DNA of 15,632 bases from Fidelibacterota bacterium. GTDB lineage: Bacteria; Fidelibacterota; Marinisomatia; SCGC-AAA003-L08; D37C17. The notes under the pieces are model-generated. The model was given only the letters and a program-made list of their open reading frames with translations. It was not told the DNA's origin and made no database searches. Where the stretch lies: contig JABHHG010000039.1 of the NCBI GenBank assembly GCA_018671635.1, positions 1 through 15,632 on the forward strand. The letters are read 5' to 3'. Each line of letters opens with the position of its first letter. Positions within the stretch are counted from its first letter, which is position 1. Position numbers and translations under genes: made by a program. This document shows, piece after piece, positions 1 to 7,213 of this stretch.

Positions 1-1
1 A

Positions 2-115
2 TTATTTATGAATACTCAACGCGAAAAACAAATGGATATTTTTTTAAACTCCTGGTTTTCAGAAAAATCAATTACTGCTCGAAATGCAGCCGTTGAAAGT
101 TTGAAGAAGCGTTAA
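2..115 (+). CDS. C-terminal end of an unrecognised plus-strand protein (5' truncated by window edge)
   Basis: The plus-strand frame starting at base 2 stays open for 37 codons and ends in TAA at 113-115. The translated tail is hydrophilic and charged, with a WFSE segment and a C-terminal ESLKKR. I do not recognise the family. Support for a real gene: every other part of the window is coding, codon choice resembles the neighbours, and the frame stops exactly against the convergent minus-strand gene. Its TAA and the minus-strand TAA both lie in the tetranucleotide TTAA (112-115). No hairpin terminator is visible on either side of this junction. A chance open frame of this length is quite possible in AT-rich DNA, so the call is tentative. 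Confidence 0.5.
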   Translation, partial: LFMNTQREKQMDIFLNSWFSEKSITARNAAVESLKKR

Positions 116-750
116 AAGGGGAAAGTCAATTTTAGTTGAAGGTCATTCGAACCATTGGTAATTACTTGCGATTGAATAGGTGTGGATGACCCCATCTTTT
201 CCAAATACATAACATCAATTACCGAGATTACACGATTCACCAACAAGCCTGCAATTGCAAAGTTGGCATACTTATCCCAATTGGCCGATGAAATTCGCAT
301 GTCTTTGTACGACTTACGGTTAGAATCATTATCCCATTGCCAATCAAAATCACCATTTTCAGGATACATGGTATGTCCATATTCACGAATCAAACCCCCG
401 TTTAAATCTGTTTCTAACTCTAATGAACGTTGTCTTGCCTTTGCACTATTATACGCATTTAAATCATCATAATAACCAATATCGACAGCAAACAAATAGT
501 CAGTATGATTCCAATTTACCCCTGCATGTTCACTGGCAAATGCACGATAATCAGATTCATAATTTTTACTCAAATTTTTACCATTAAAAACAGTGAGCCA
601 TAGAATAATATCAGCGGCTATTAATTTTTGCCCACGACTACTTTCATTCAGTGACAACTCACCCCAACCCGGAAATACCAGGGACTTGGTTCGTGAGCCC
701 GAAAAGGCCATACTAAACATGAGTATTACAATTATAAATTTCTTATTCAT
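112..750 (-). CDS. Small predicted membrane/envelope protein with PGWG motif (DUF5683-like)
   Basis: This 212-residue protein has an N-terminal hydrophobic stretch (residues 4-17) that looks like a signal peptide or anchor. It is followed by SLVFPGWGEL (23-32), a hydrophobic segment (about 43-57), a DYRAFASEHAGV segment (67-78), a Trp/Asp-rich region (134-142) and a second hydrophobic segment (about 163-183). The arrangement of a PG-G motif before one membrane segment and an N-R-x-x-S-x-x-D-V membrane segment near the C-terminus resembles DUF5683-type envelope proteins of the FCB group. That link is from memory and the function is unknown. The ATG at 750 overlaps the end of lnt by 8 bp (ATGAATAA). 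An AGAGGA sequence lies about 13 nt upstream, somewhat far for a Shine-Dalgarno. It is the last gene of the minus-strand run. Confidence 0.8.
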   Translation of the reverse strand: MNKKFIIVILMFSMAFSGSRTKSLVFPGWGELSLNESSRGQKLIAADIILWLTVFNGKNLSKNYESDYRAFASEHAGVNWNHTDYLFAVDIGYYDDLNAYNSAKARQRSLELETDLNGGLIREYGHTMYPENGDFDWQWDNDSNRKSYKDMRISSANWDKYANFAIAGLLVNRVISVIDVMYLEKMGSSTPIQSQVITNGSNDLQLKLTFPF

Positions 751-2230
751 TTTTCTGTGAAGTTCCTCTACCCAAAAATACCAATATTATGAGAATATTT
801 AGCCACGCAAATATATCACCAAATTTAGTGTAAAAAGTCAACTCAGAATTTGGTACAATACTGGCCTGAATTACATCTGCCTGATTTAAGTGAGTTTGAT
901 GCCGAATGTTCCCGCTGGCATCCACAATTTGTGATATGCCTGTATTCGCACAGCGTAAAATAGGTCGCCTAAACTCAATGGCTCTAAACACCGTTTGTCG
1001 CGCATGTTGCTGCGGTTCTGGGGGATTTTCATACCATCCATCATTTACCACATAAAAGAGCACTTCTGCGCCCTCAAGTACAAACTTACGGTTTAACTGA
1101 GGGAAAGTAGATTCCAAACAAACCATTCCGCCAAATTTATGTCCGTTATAATCAAAAAGGGTATATTCATCACCATGCTCAAAATTAGCCTGTCCCAAAT
1201 TCAACTTTTTCAAACTGGGAAAAATTGACGATAAAGGTATATACTCACCCATGGGCACCAAATGAATTTTATCATACACATTTTCCACCGTATCTGCTTT
1301 AATATGGGCAATAGAATTATAATATAGATACTGTGTATCACTATCTTTTTTATATACGGGCAAACCCGTTAACAATTCAGAATTTGTGATGCCTAATAGT
1401 CGTTGAATTTGTGTGAGATACCGCCCTCCATTTTGTAAGAGGTAAGACATAGTTGAAGTCTCTGGCCAAATAACCAATCTATCTTTCACATAATTATCTG
1501 AGAATGATAATTTAAGCAGATTATTTATATTTTGAGGTGTTGCGCCTTGGCGCCTTTTTTCTGAAAGATGTACATTTGGCTGAACAATGGTTACATCAAT
1601 AGAATCTTGTGAAATGGTGGTGTTCACCGGCATAATAATGAGACCCGTAATCCATGGTAAACAAAAGATAGTGAGCCATGAGAATGCAGATTTTTTATTT
1701 TTATCACAATACCATTCATATCCCAATAAATTTAGGAGGATAATCCAAAATGAAATACCATAAATTCCTGTATATTCTGCAATTTGAATGAGTGTGAGAA
1801 AATCGATTTGCGTATTGGCCAATGAAATCCATGGATTCGCCAACGCACCAAATGACCGAATAAATTCGATAGAAACCCAAATAAATGGGAGCAGTAAATA
1901 ACTAAATTGTCCCACTCTACGCTTTATGAAATAATAGGCAAGTACAATCAAAATGGTATTTATTGAAAAGAGGATTACGGCAGAGAACATTGATATTATT
2001 CCGATGGTCAAATTGGTGCCTAAGTTTTGGGCGATCCAAAAAATGATGGTAAGATTATAGAAAAATCCCCACGTAAACCCCAGTTTAAGATGGTCTTTAA
2101 ATGAGCATACATTTTGGATTCCAATAATAAATGGAATAAGGGAGAACCATGCTAGCCAACCGAGTCCAAGCGGTTGTTGCGCAAGACCGGTAAGAATTGC
2201 GGATAAAATAATCATTATTAATTGAGGCAT
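743..2230 (-). CDS. lnt: Apolipoprotein N-acyltransferase
   Basis: Lnt adds the third acyl chain to the N-terminal Cys of lipoproteins in the inner membrane, the last step of lipoprotein maturation. The 495-residue length is normal. About seven hydrophobic segments fill residues 4-202, then comes a nitrilase-like periplasmic domain (about 212-460) and a final membrane segment (about 470-487). The Glu-Lys-Cys triad is visible: E257 in VIWPET, K321 in YDKIHLVPMGEY, and C371 in GGMVCLES. The NDGWY motif (396-400) and the NTGISQ segment (429-434) are also typical. The ATG at 2230 begins 1 bp after the ruvX stop, and the 3' end overlaps the next gene by 8 bp. The gene implies a diderm envelope with triacylated lipoproteins. 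Its placement in a replication and stress cluster probably reflects dense packing rather than function. Confidence 0.96.
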   Translation of the reverse strand: MPQLIMIILSAILTGLAQQPLGLGWLAWFSLIPFIIGIQNVCSFKDHLKLGFTWGFFYNLTIIFWIAQNLGTNLTIGIISMFSAVILFSINTILIVLAYYFIKRRVGQFSYLLLPFIWVSIEFIRSFGALANPWISLANTQIDFLTLIQIAEYTGIYGISFWIILLNLLGYEWYCDKNKKSAFSWLTIFCLPWITGLIIMPVNTTISQDSIDVTIVQPNVHLSEKRRQGATPQNINNLLKLSFSDNYVKDRLVIWPETSTMSYLLQNGGRYLTQIQRLLGITNSELLTGLPVYKKDSDTQYLYYNSIAHIKADTVENVYDKIHLVPMGEYIPLSSIFPSLKKLNLGQANFEHGDEYTLFDYNGHKFGGMVCLESTFPQLNRKFVLEGAEVLFYVVNDGWYENPPEPQQHARQTVFRAIEFRRPILRCANTGISQIVDASGNIRHQTHLNQADVIQASIVPNSELTFYTKFGDIFAWLNILIILVFLGRGTSQKNE

Positions 2231-2231
2231 A

Positions 2232-2642
2232 TTACTTTGAGTCTAAAAATTCTTGAAGAAAAATGGCGGCGGCAGTTTTGTCAATTTCGCCTTTGTTATG
2301 ACCGGTTTTCACACCCTTTAATTTGAGAGTATTCTGTGCTGAAACAGAGCTCAATCGTTCATCAATCTTATGAATGGGGACTGTCAACTTTGAAGTTAAT
2401 TCTTCGATAATAAGTTGAACTTTTTCAGTCTGTTGCGAAATTCTATTCTTCAGCGTCAACGGGAGGCCTACAACTAAAGCCTCTACCTCCTGTTCCAAAA
2501 TTAACTTTTTGATTTCACGCATATAATCAGGGGTAATCTTTCTATCAATAACCGAATGGGGAGATGCAATAATATGCATGGGGTCAGATAATGCCACCCC
2601 AATTCTACGATCTCCAACATCTAAGGCAAGAAGTCTGCCCAA
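2232..2642 (-). CDS. ruvX: RuvX/YqgF putative pre-16S rRNA nuclease
   Basis: This is a 136-residue RNase H-fold protein of the YqgF/RuvX family, which matures the 5' end of 16S rRNA in E. coli. The first strand motif LALDVGDRRIGVALSD (5-20) carries the metal-binding D8. VGLPL (58-62) is the usual second motif, DERLSS (94-99) supplies D94, and GEIDKTAAAIFLQ (118-130) supplies D121. The start is TTG at 2640-2642: the in-frame codon just upstream is the TAA stop of the preceding gene, and the LALDVG motif begins at residue 5, so no later start fits. The two genes abut as TAATTG, suggesting translation by re-initiation. No clear Shine-Dalgarno is present. Length and motifs are complete. Confidence 0.95.
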   Translation of the reverse strand: MGRLLALDVGDRRIGVALSDPMHIIASPHSVIDRKITPDYMREIKKLILEQEVEALVVGLPLTLKNRISQQTEKVQLIIEELTSKLTVPIHKIDERLSSVSAQNTLKLKGVKTGHNKGEIDKTAAAIFLQEFLDSK

Positions 2643-2957
2643 TTATTTAATCCATTCTTGCTGTAAAACTTCTCGAATAATTTTTCCCGGTTTGAAATGA
2701 ACTTTTCTACGGGGAGGTACATATACTTCCTCATTGGTTCGTGGATTTCGCGCTCTTGGTTTTGCCTTAGTAGGCTTCACCTCAAAAACGCCAAAGTTAC
2801 GTAACTCAATTCGAATGTTACTTTGGTCCTCAGTGAGCATTCCGCACATGGTTTCTAAAACTGAATCCACAGCTAATTTCATATCATTATGCGACAAATT
2901 TAATTTTTCAGATGTTCTTCTAATGATATCTTCCCGTGTAAATGTTAATGTATTCAT
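2643..2957 (-). CDS. HU/IHF-family DNA-bending protein
   Basis: This 104-residue nucleoid protein belongs to the HU/IHF family, which works as a dimer and bends DNA. The N-terminal helices (about 7-43) precede the RNFGVFEV strand (53-60). The beta-arm includes ARNPRTNEEV (69-78), with the intercalating proline at P72, followed by PPRRKVHFKPGK (81-92). NPRT plus the VPPRRKVHFKPGK ending is closer to IHF-like paralogues than to classical HU, but I cannot assign alpha, beta or HU without a tree. The ATG at 2957 lies 2 bp after the rel stop, and an AAAGGA Shine-Dalgarno lies inside the rel 3' end. The C-terminal EWIK abuts the TTG start of ruvX. Clustering with dnaB and rel fits chromosome maintenance. 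Confidence 0.95.
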   Translation of the reverse strand: MNTLTFTREDIIRRTSEKLNLSHNDMKLAVDSVLETMCGMLTEDQSNIRIELRNFGVFEVKPTKAKPRARNPRTNEEVYVPPRRKVHFKPGKIIREVLQQEWIK

Positions 2958-2959
2958 AC

Positions 2960-5161
2960 TTATATCCTTTCTATATCAATTACATTTGGGATCTTCTGAA
3001 TTTGTTTTTTTAGGCGTGCTAATTGACGTGTATCCCTTGTCTCTAAAATGAGGATACAAGAGCCCATTCCTTCTTCTGAACGCATATCAATACTTTTAAT
3101 GTTCATACTCATTGCCGCAATACTTTCCGTAATATCTCGGAGAATATTTTTTCTATCTTCAGTAATAATTTTCATTCGAACAATAAAGGATGTTTTGGCT
3201 GCCACTTCCCATTCTACATTGATAAATCTATCTTCATTCTGTAGAGATGGTAAATTATTACACGTATTTCGATGGATGGTTACTCCCCGACCTCGAGTGA
3301 TATAACCCAAAATGGCATCCCCCGGGATTGGGCTACAACATTTTGCAAAGACAATAAGCGTATTTGAGACACCATCAACCTTTACCCCTTTTGCAACACC
3401 CCGTGCACGATTGATAAACCGTTCAGTTAAAGAGGGGGAATCGAGTGCAGTTGGCTCACCATCCGACACATTTGGCTCGTACTTTTCTACTAACTCACGA
3501 ACCGTAATTTGACCACTGGCAACCTCTGAATAAAGTTTATCTTCATTATTCAAACCCATGGTTTGGGGACGTGCTTTTAACTCATCTAAGATATATAATT
3601 TCTTTAACCGTCGAAGCGTTTTTTCAACAATCTCTTTCCCCAGCTGAATACTCTGTTCAAACTGTTCTTTTTTCACCCATCGTTTTATATGAGATTTAGC
3701 TTTACTACTTTGTACAAATTTTAGCCAGGCATAGCTGGGTGTTTGTGATTCTGAAGTTATAACTTCAATTGCATCCCCATTTTGCAACGGAGTATTTAAC
3801 GGCACAATTTTACTATTTATTTTTGCACCAATACAATGGAGGCCTACTTGAGTATGCACACTAAATGCAAAATCTACAGGCGTTGATTCTGCCGGAAGTT
3901 GAACCACATCTCCTTGCGGAGTAAACACAAAAATTTCATTCTGGAATAAGTCAACTTTAAGGAGTTTTAAAAATTCATCAGGATTACTATCTTCAGTTTG
4001 TAGAATTTCAACCAATTCCCTCAACCATGAAATGTGCTTATCAATTTCTTTTACTGCAGTGGCCTCATTCCCAGATTCTTTATAAATCCAATGGGCGGCA
4101 ACCCCCACTTCAGCCAACCGATCCATTTCTTTGGTTCTGATTTGGACCTCAACCATTTTCCCATGCTTACCAAAAACAGTGGTATGTATAGATTGATATC
4201 CATTACTTTTAGGTGTGGCTACATAATCTTTAAATCGTTCTTGAAGGGGCGTATAAAGTTGATGTACACTTCCTAATACCGCATAACATTCAGAAATTTT
4301 ATCTACAATTATTCGAATAGCAAAAAGATCAAAGAGTTCTTCAAACTTTTTGTTTCGACGTTTCATTTTACCATAGATTGAATAGAAATGTTTTGCCCGA
4401 CCAAAAACTTCAGCTTCAATTTGATAATTTTTTAACTCTTCAATTACTGGTGCTGAAAACTCTTTAATATATGATTCACGCTGTTTCTTTGTGGCTTTAA
4501 TATTTTTTTCAAGTTTGTAAAATTCATCAGGATCCAATACTTGGAGGATGAGGTCTTCTAATTCCATCTTCAATTTATTCATGCCTAATCGATGAGCAAG
4601 GGGGGCATATACATCACGGGTTTCAATGGCAATGCGTCTTTGCTTGATTAACGGAAGGTGATTGATTGTTGACATATTATGAAGACGATCTGCAAATTTA
4701 ATAATTATTACACGAAGATCTTTGGCTACAGAAAGAAACATCTTCATAAAGTTTTCAGCTTGCTTTTCTTGACGGCTGTGAAATTTAATCCCAGAAAGTT
4801 TTGAAACACCTTCAACTAAGTATGCTATATCTTCATTAAATTCACTTACGATAAGTTCACGCGTAACATCTGTATCTTCTATGGTATCATGTAATAGGCC
4901 TGCAATAATGGTATCAACATCCATATTCCATTCTGCTAGAATTGTACCCACTGAAGCACAATGGGTAAAATAGGGTTCTCCTGAACGCCGCTTCTGTTCC
5001 TTATGAGCTTCACTTCCGAATTGGTAGGCCTTCCAAAGAAGGTTGAATGTTGTGGAATCTTCTTCTGTGTTTAAATGTAGATTATCTATAATCTGGTTGA
5101 ATCCTTTTGGGTATCCGTTAGAAGATTTTCCAACGAAATTCTTGAGTGCATTCAGAACCAT
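2960..5161 (-). CDS. rel: Bifunctional (p)ppGpp synthetase/hydrolase (RelA/SpoT family)
   Basis: This 733-residue long RSH enzyme makes and degrades the stringent-response alarmone (p)ppGpp. The N-terminal HD hydrolase domain (about 45-200) has its metal ligands: H67 in YFTHCASV, H91-D92 in LLHDTIEDTD, and D158 in FADRLHNM. The synthetase domain (about 245-365) contains RFKD (309-312), YVATPKSNGYQSIHT (313-327) and EVQIRT (338-343). The RxKD form of the 309-312 motif is typical of bifunctional Rel/SpoT enzymes, as opposed to the ExDD of monofunctional RelA. A TGS domain follows (about 408-470), then a KCCSPIPGD zinc-finger-like segment (607-615) and a C-terminal ACT domain (about 658-733). 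The ATG lies 3 bp after the dnaB stop and has no Shine-Dalgarno. Both catalytic domains look intact, so this could be the only long RSH of the organism. Confidence 0.97.
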   Translation of the reverse strand: MVLNALKNFVGKSSNGYPKGFNQIIDNLHLNTEEDSTTFNLLWKAYQFGSEAHKEQKRRSGEPYFTHCASVGTILAEWNMDVDTIIAGLLHDTIEDTDVTRELIVSEFNEDIAYLVEGVSKLSGIKFHSRQEKQAENFMKMFLSVAKDLRVIIIKFADRLHNMSTINHLPLIKQRRIAIETRDVYAPLAHRLGMNKLKMELEDLILQVLDPDEFYKLEKNIKATKKQRESYIKEFSAPVIEELKNYQIEAEVFGRAKHFYSIYGKMKRRNKKFEELFDLFAIRIIVDKISECYAVLGSVHQLYTPLQERFKDYVATPKSNGYQSIHTTVFGKHGKMVEVQIRTKEMDRLAEVGVAAHWIYKESGNEATAVKEIDKHISWLRELVEILQTEDSNPDEFLKLLKVDLFQNEIFVFTPQGDVVQLPAESTPVDFAFSVHTQVGLHCIGAKINSKIVPLNTPLQNGDAIEVITSESQTPSYAWLKFVQSSKAKSHIKRWVKKEQFEQSIQLGKEIVEKTLRRLKKLYILDELKARPQTMGLNNEDKLYSEVASGQITVRELVEKYEPNVSDGEPTALDSPSLTERFINRARGVAKGVKVDGVSNTLIVFAKCCSPIPGDAILGYITRGRGVTIHRNTCNNLPSLQNEDRFINVEWEVAAKTSFIVRMKIITEDRKNILRDITESIAAMSMNIKSIDMRSEEGMGSCILILETRDTRQLARLKKQIQKIPNVIDIERI
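2965..2971 (-). promoter_or_regulatory. Ribosome binding site for the HU/IHF gene
   Basis: On the minus strand GAAAGGA sits 7 nt upstream of the ATG at 2957. It overlaps the last codons of rel (the GAA AGG ATA that encode Glu-Arg-Ile). It is one of the few clear Shine-Dalgarno sequences in the window, suggesting that this gene is translated more independently than its coupled neighbours. Confidence 0.65.
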
Positions 5162-5164
5162 AAT

Positions 5165-6529
5165 TTATAGAGGCACTTCTACTCCGGGATAATCGGAATG
5201 AATTTTATCTTCATTTTCAAAACGAGCATATTTATCAATAAAGGTAACATTAACGGTGCCAGTTGGACCATTACGATGTTTTGAAATAATAATTTCACCA
5301 CGGCCATAATCTTCTTCATCTTTAGAATAAACATGTTTACGATAGACAAACATTATCACATCTGCATCTTGCTCGATGGCACCACTTTCACGAAGATCAG
5401 ACATGATGGGGCGATGATCCGTTCGAGATTCAACGGCTCGAGATAGCTGAGAAAGTACCACAATGGGCACATTTAATTCTTTTGCTAATGCTTTTAGGGA
5501 ACGTGAGATGTAAGAAATTTCCTGTTGGCGACTCTCGCTTTTGCTTCCTGCATTTAATAATTGGAGGTAATCCACGTAAAAAATATCGATATTTTTTTCT
5601 ACTTTTAACTGACGTGCTTTCGCCCGCAGTTCCATAATATTGAGTCCAGCGGAATCATCAATATAAATATGAGCTTCAGATAAAGCATTCGCCGCTTGAG
5701 ATAACTTTCTCCACTCACTTTTAGGTAATCTTCCAGTTCGTACTAAATGGCTATCAATCCGTGCTTCAGCAGTAATTAACCGTTCCGCAAGTTGTTGATT
5801 TGACATTTCTAAACTAAATACTCCAACTTTATGTCCATAATCAACGGCCGCATTTCTAGCCAGAGATAATGCCAATGCTGTTTTTCCCATAGAAGGTCGC
5901 CCAGCTAAAATTATTAAATCAGAATTTTGGAATCCAGAAAGACGGTCATCCAAATCAAAAAATCCACTGGGAACACCCGTTAGTACACCTTGCTTTCGAT
6001 TTCCCCAATTATCTAACACATCATGTAAAAGTGGTTCAACAGATGTAAAACTACCTCTATCTGCATGTTCAGATAATTTGAATAAAACCTGTTCAGCATT
6101 GTCTAAAATTTCTGTTGCTTCATCTCCACCTTCGTAAGCAGTGGTACTCATTTCTATTGCTGCAGAAATAATGGTACGGAGTATTGCTTTATCCTTTACA
6201 ATTCGGGCATAATATTCAACATTTGCTGCCGATGGAGCTTCTGAAGATAATCCCGTAATGTAATAGGCGCCACCCACAGCATCCAACTGACTGGATTTTT
6301 TCAACTCCTCTAACATACTAATATTATCAATAGTATTATTATCCTCAAAGAGCTTCATCATATGAGTATAAATGGTGGCATGGGCAGGTTTATAAAAACT
6401 TTGTTCAGTTAGATGGTGCATGGCTTTGGGAACCGCCTCAACATCAATAAGCATACATCCCAACACGGCCTGTTCTGCTTCTACAGAATGGGGGGGTAAG
6501 CGGAGTTGATTTTCTTTTTTTTCTGCCAT
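5165..6529 (-). CDS. dnaB: Replicative DNA helicase DnaB
   Basis: DnaB is the hexameric 5'-3' helicase at the replication fork and the primase partner. The N-terminal domain begins with LRLPPHSVEAEQAVLGCMLID (9-29), the family hallmark. The RecA-like ATPase domain has Walker A GRPSMGKT (210-217), FSLEMS (238-243), Walker B YVDYLQLL (318-325), an SRQQEISYISRSLK segment (333-346), LSQLSRAVE (359-367), the SDLRESGAIEQDAD motif (377-390) and the C-terminal arginine-finger region SKHRNG (416-421). At 454 residues it is full length and I see no intein, which is a common insertion in this family. The ATG at 6529 is 3 bp after the upstream TAG, with no Shine-Dalgarno. A 20-bp palindrome coincides with the codons just before Walker B. 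Confidence 0.98.
   Translation of the reverse strand: MAEKKENQLRLPPHSVEAEQAVLGCMLIDVEAVPKAMHHLTEQSFYKPAHATIYTHMMKLFEDNNTIDNISMLEELKKSSQLDAVGGAYYITGLSSEAPSAANVEYYARIVKDKAILRTIISAAIEMSTTAYEGGDEATEILDNAEQVLFKLSEHADRGSFTSVEPLLHDVLDNWGNRKQGVLTGVPSGFFDLDDRLSGFQNSDLIILAGRPSMGKTALALSLARNAAVDYGHKVGVFSLEMSNQQLAERLITAEARIDSHLVRTGRLPKSEWRKLSQAANALSEAHIYIDDSAGLNIMELRAKARQLKVEKNIDIFYVDYLQLLNAGSKSESRQQEISYISRSLKALAKELNVPIVVLSQLSRAVESRTDHRPIMSDLRESGAIEQDADVIMFVYRKHVYSKDEEDYGRGEIIISKHRNGPTGTVNVTFIDKYARFENEDKIHSDYPGVEVPL
5578..5597. repeat. 20-bp perfect AT-rich palindrome within dnaB
   Basis: AAAAAATATCGATATTTTTT is identical to its reverse complement. It lies in the codons for EKNIDIFY of dnaB, just ahead of Walker B. 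It has no loop and no GC core, so it is not a terminator. In DNA this AT-rich, and with codons for Lys, Asn, Ile, Asp and Phe in a row, chance is a reasonable explanation. Confidence 0.5.
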
Positions 6530-6532
6530 AAT

Positions 6533-7213
6533 CTAATTTAAATAATTGTCTCTAATTTTTTTAAAATCTTCCCATGTGGGTTGTTTTAATGTTGGATTTT
6601 TCAAGATGGCTTCTGGGTGATAAGTTACCAATAAATCAATGCCTTCAAAGTCATGAACTTTTCTATTTAACGCTGAAATTGACTCATCTATATTAAGTAG
6701 TTTATTACCCGCATTTTCACCCAATGCTACAATTAACTCTGGATTAATAATTTGCAACTGTTGTTTAAAGTGAGATTCACAGATTTTAATTTCTGACGAT
6801 TTATCGTTACTATTCTTTGAAGGTAAATATTTTAGAATATTTGAAATATATACATCCTCGCGAGATAGTTTGATAGCGGATAAAATTTTATCAAACAACT
6901 GCCCCGATTCACCGGTTAAAGAATTACTTTTTTCATCATCCAAAGTGCCTTTTGACTCCGCAATAAATACAATTTTCGAGTTGGCATTTCCCACCCCAAA
7001 ATTGAAGTCAGACGGGGATTCACCCAATGAACAATTTTCACATTCCTTAATAAGATGATAAAAGGCGGTAAGTTCACTACCGCCTTTTATTGTACTGATT
7101 TTATTTTTAACTGAATCTATGGATGATAAATATAAATTTTCACCATAGATATCTTGATATTGGTCTACATAACGATTCCGTAAGACAGAATCATTTTTCA
7201 TCAGACTCAGCAT
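6533..7213 (-). CDS. Divergent family 4-like uracil-DNA glycosylase with altered cluster ligand and substrate-pocket residues
   Basis: This 226-residue protein has the UDG fold seen in family 4 enzymes, which excise uracil from DNA and usually carry a 4Fe-4S cluster. Seen: C58-x2-C61 (ECENCSLGE), the Glu motif AESKG (85-89), TGESGQLFDKIL (100-111), NILKYLP (125-131), C145, LIVALGENAG (160-169) and the HP motif TYHPEAILKNP (197-207). Compared with the usual family pattern, the GEAPG motif reads AESKG (E86 kept), the uracil-stacking Phe of PFVG is L99, and the NxxKCRPP cysteine is Y129 (codon TAT). N125 and H199 are kept. One of four expected cluster ligands is therefore missing. The start is the ATG at 7213, overlapping rpoZ by 23 bp; the in-frame ATG at 7201 (M5) is an alternative with an 11-bp overlap. 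Neither has a good Shine-Dalgarno. A perfect hairpin (7058-7090) lies inside the gene. Family membership is firm; activity is uncertain. Confidence 0.85.
   Translation of the reverse strand: MLSLMKNDSVLRNRYVDQYQDIYGENLYLSSIDSVKNKISTIKGGSELTAFYHLIKECENCSLGESPSDFNFGVGNANSKIVFIAESKGTLDDEKSNSLTGESGQLFDKILSAIKLSREDVYISNILKYLPSKNSNDKSSEIKICESHFKQQLQIINPELIVALGENAGNKLLNIDESISALNRKVHDFEGIDLLVTYHPEAILKNPTLKQPTWEDFKKIRDNYLN
7058..7090. repeat. Perfect 13-bp inverted repeat, terminator-like, inside the UDG gene
   Basis: The left arm ATAAAAGGCGGTA (7058-7070) and right arm TACCGCCTTTTAT (7078-7090) are exact complements around a 7-nt loop. Each strand reads A-run, GC-rich core, loop, GC-rich core, T-run, the shape of a bidirectional intrinsic terminator with four T's right after the core. 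It encodes roughly residues 42-52 of the glycosylase. In the direction of the operon it would lie between rpoZ and dnaB. It may instead be an RNA processing or stabilising hairpin. That it acts at all is inference. Confidence 0.7.

Noticed and set aside
1542..1560. GCGCC-TT-GGCGC followed by TTTTTT on the plus strand, terminator-like
   Set aside because: It is antisense inside lnt. The loop is only two bases unless the stem shrinks to 4 bp, and no plus-strand gene lies upstream to terminate.
2734..3305. Two consecutive plus-strand frames of 105 and 85 codons across the HU/IHF and rel genes
   Set aside because: Both are antisense to genes with clear family motifs, show low-complexity hydrophobic translations and have no supporting start signals.
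7191..7193. TGA ends of rpoZ, yicC and selA considered as possible selenocysteine codons, since selA and selB are present
   Set aside because: Readthrough frames soon end or run into the next gene's start in another frame, no SECIS-like hairpin follows, and the proteins already have normal lengths.
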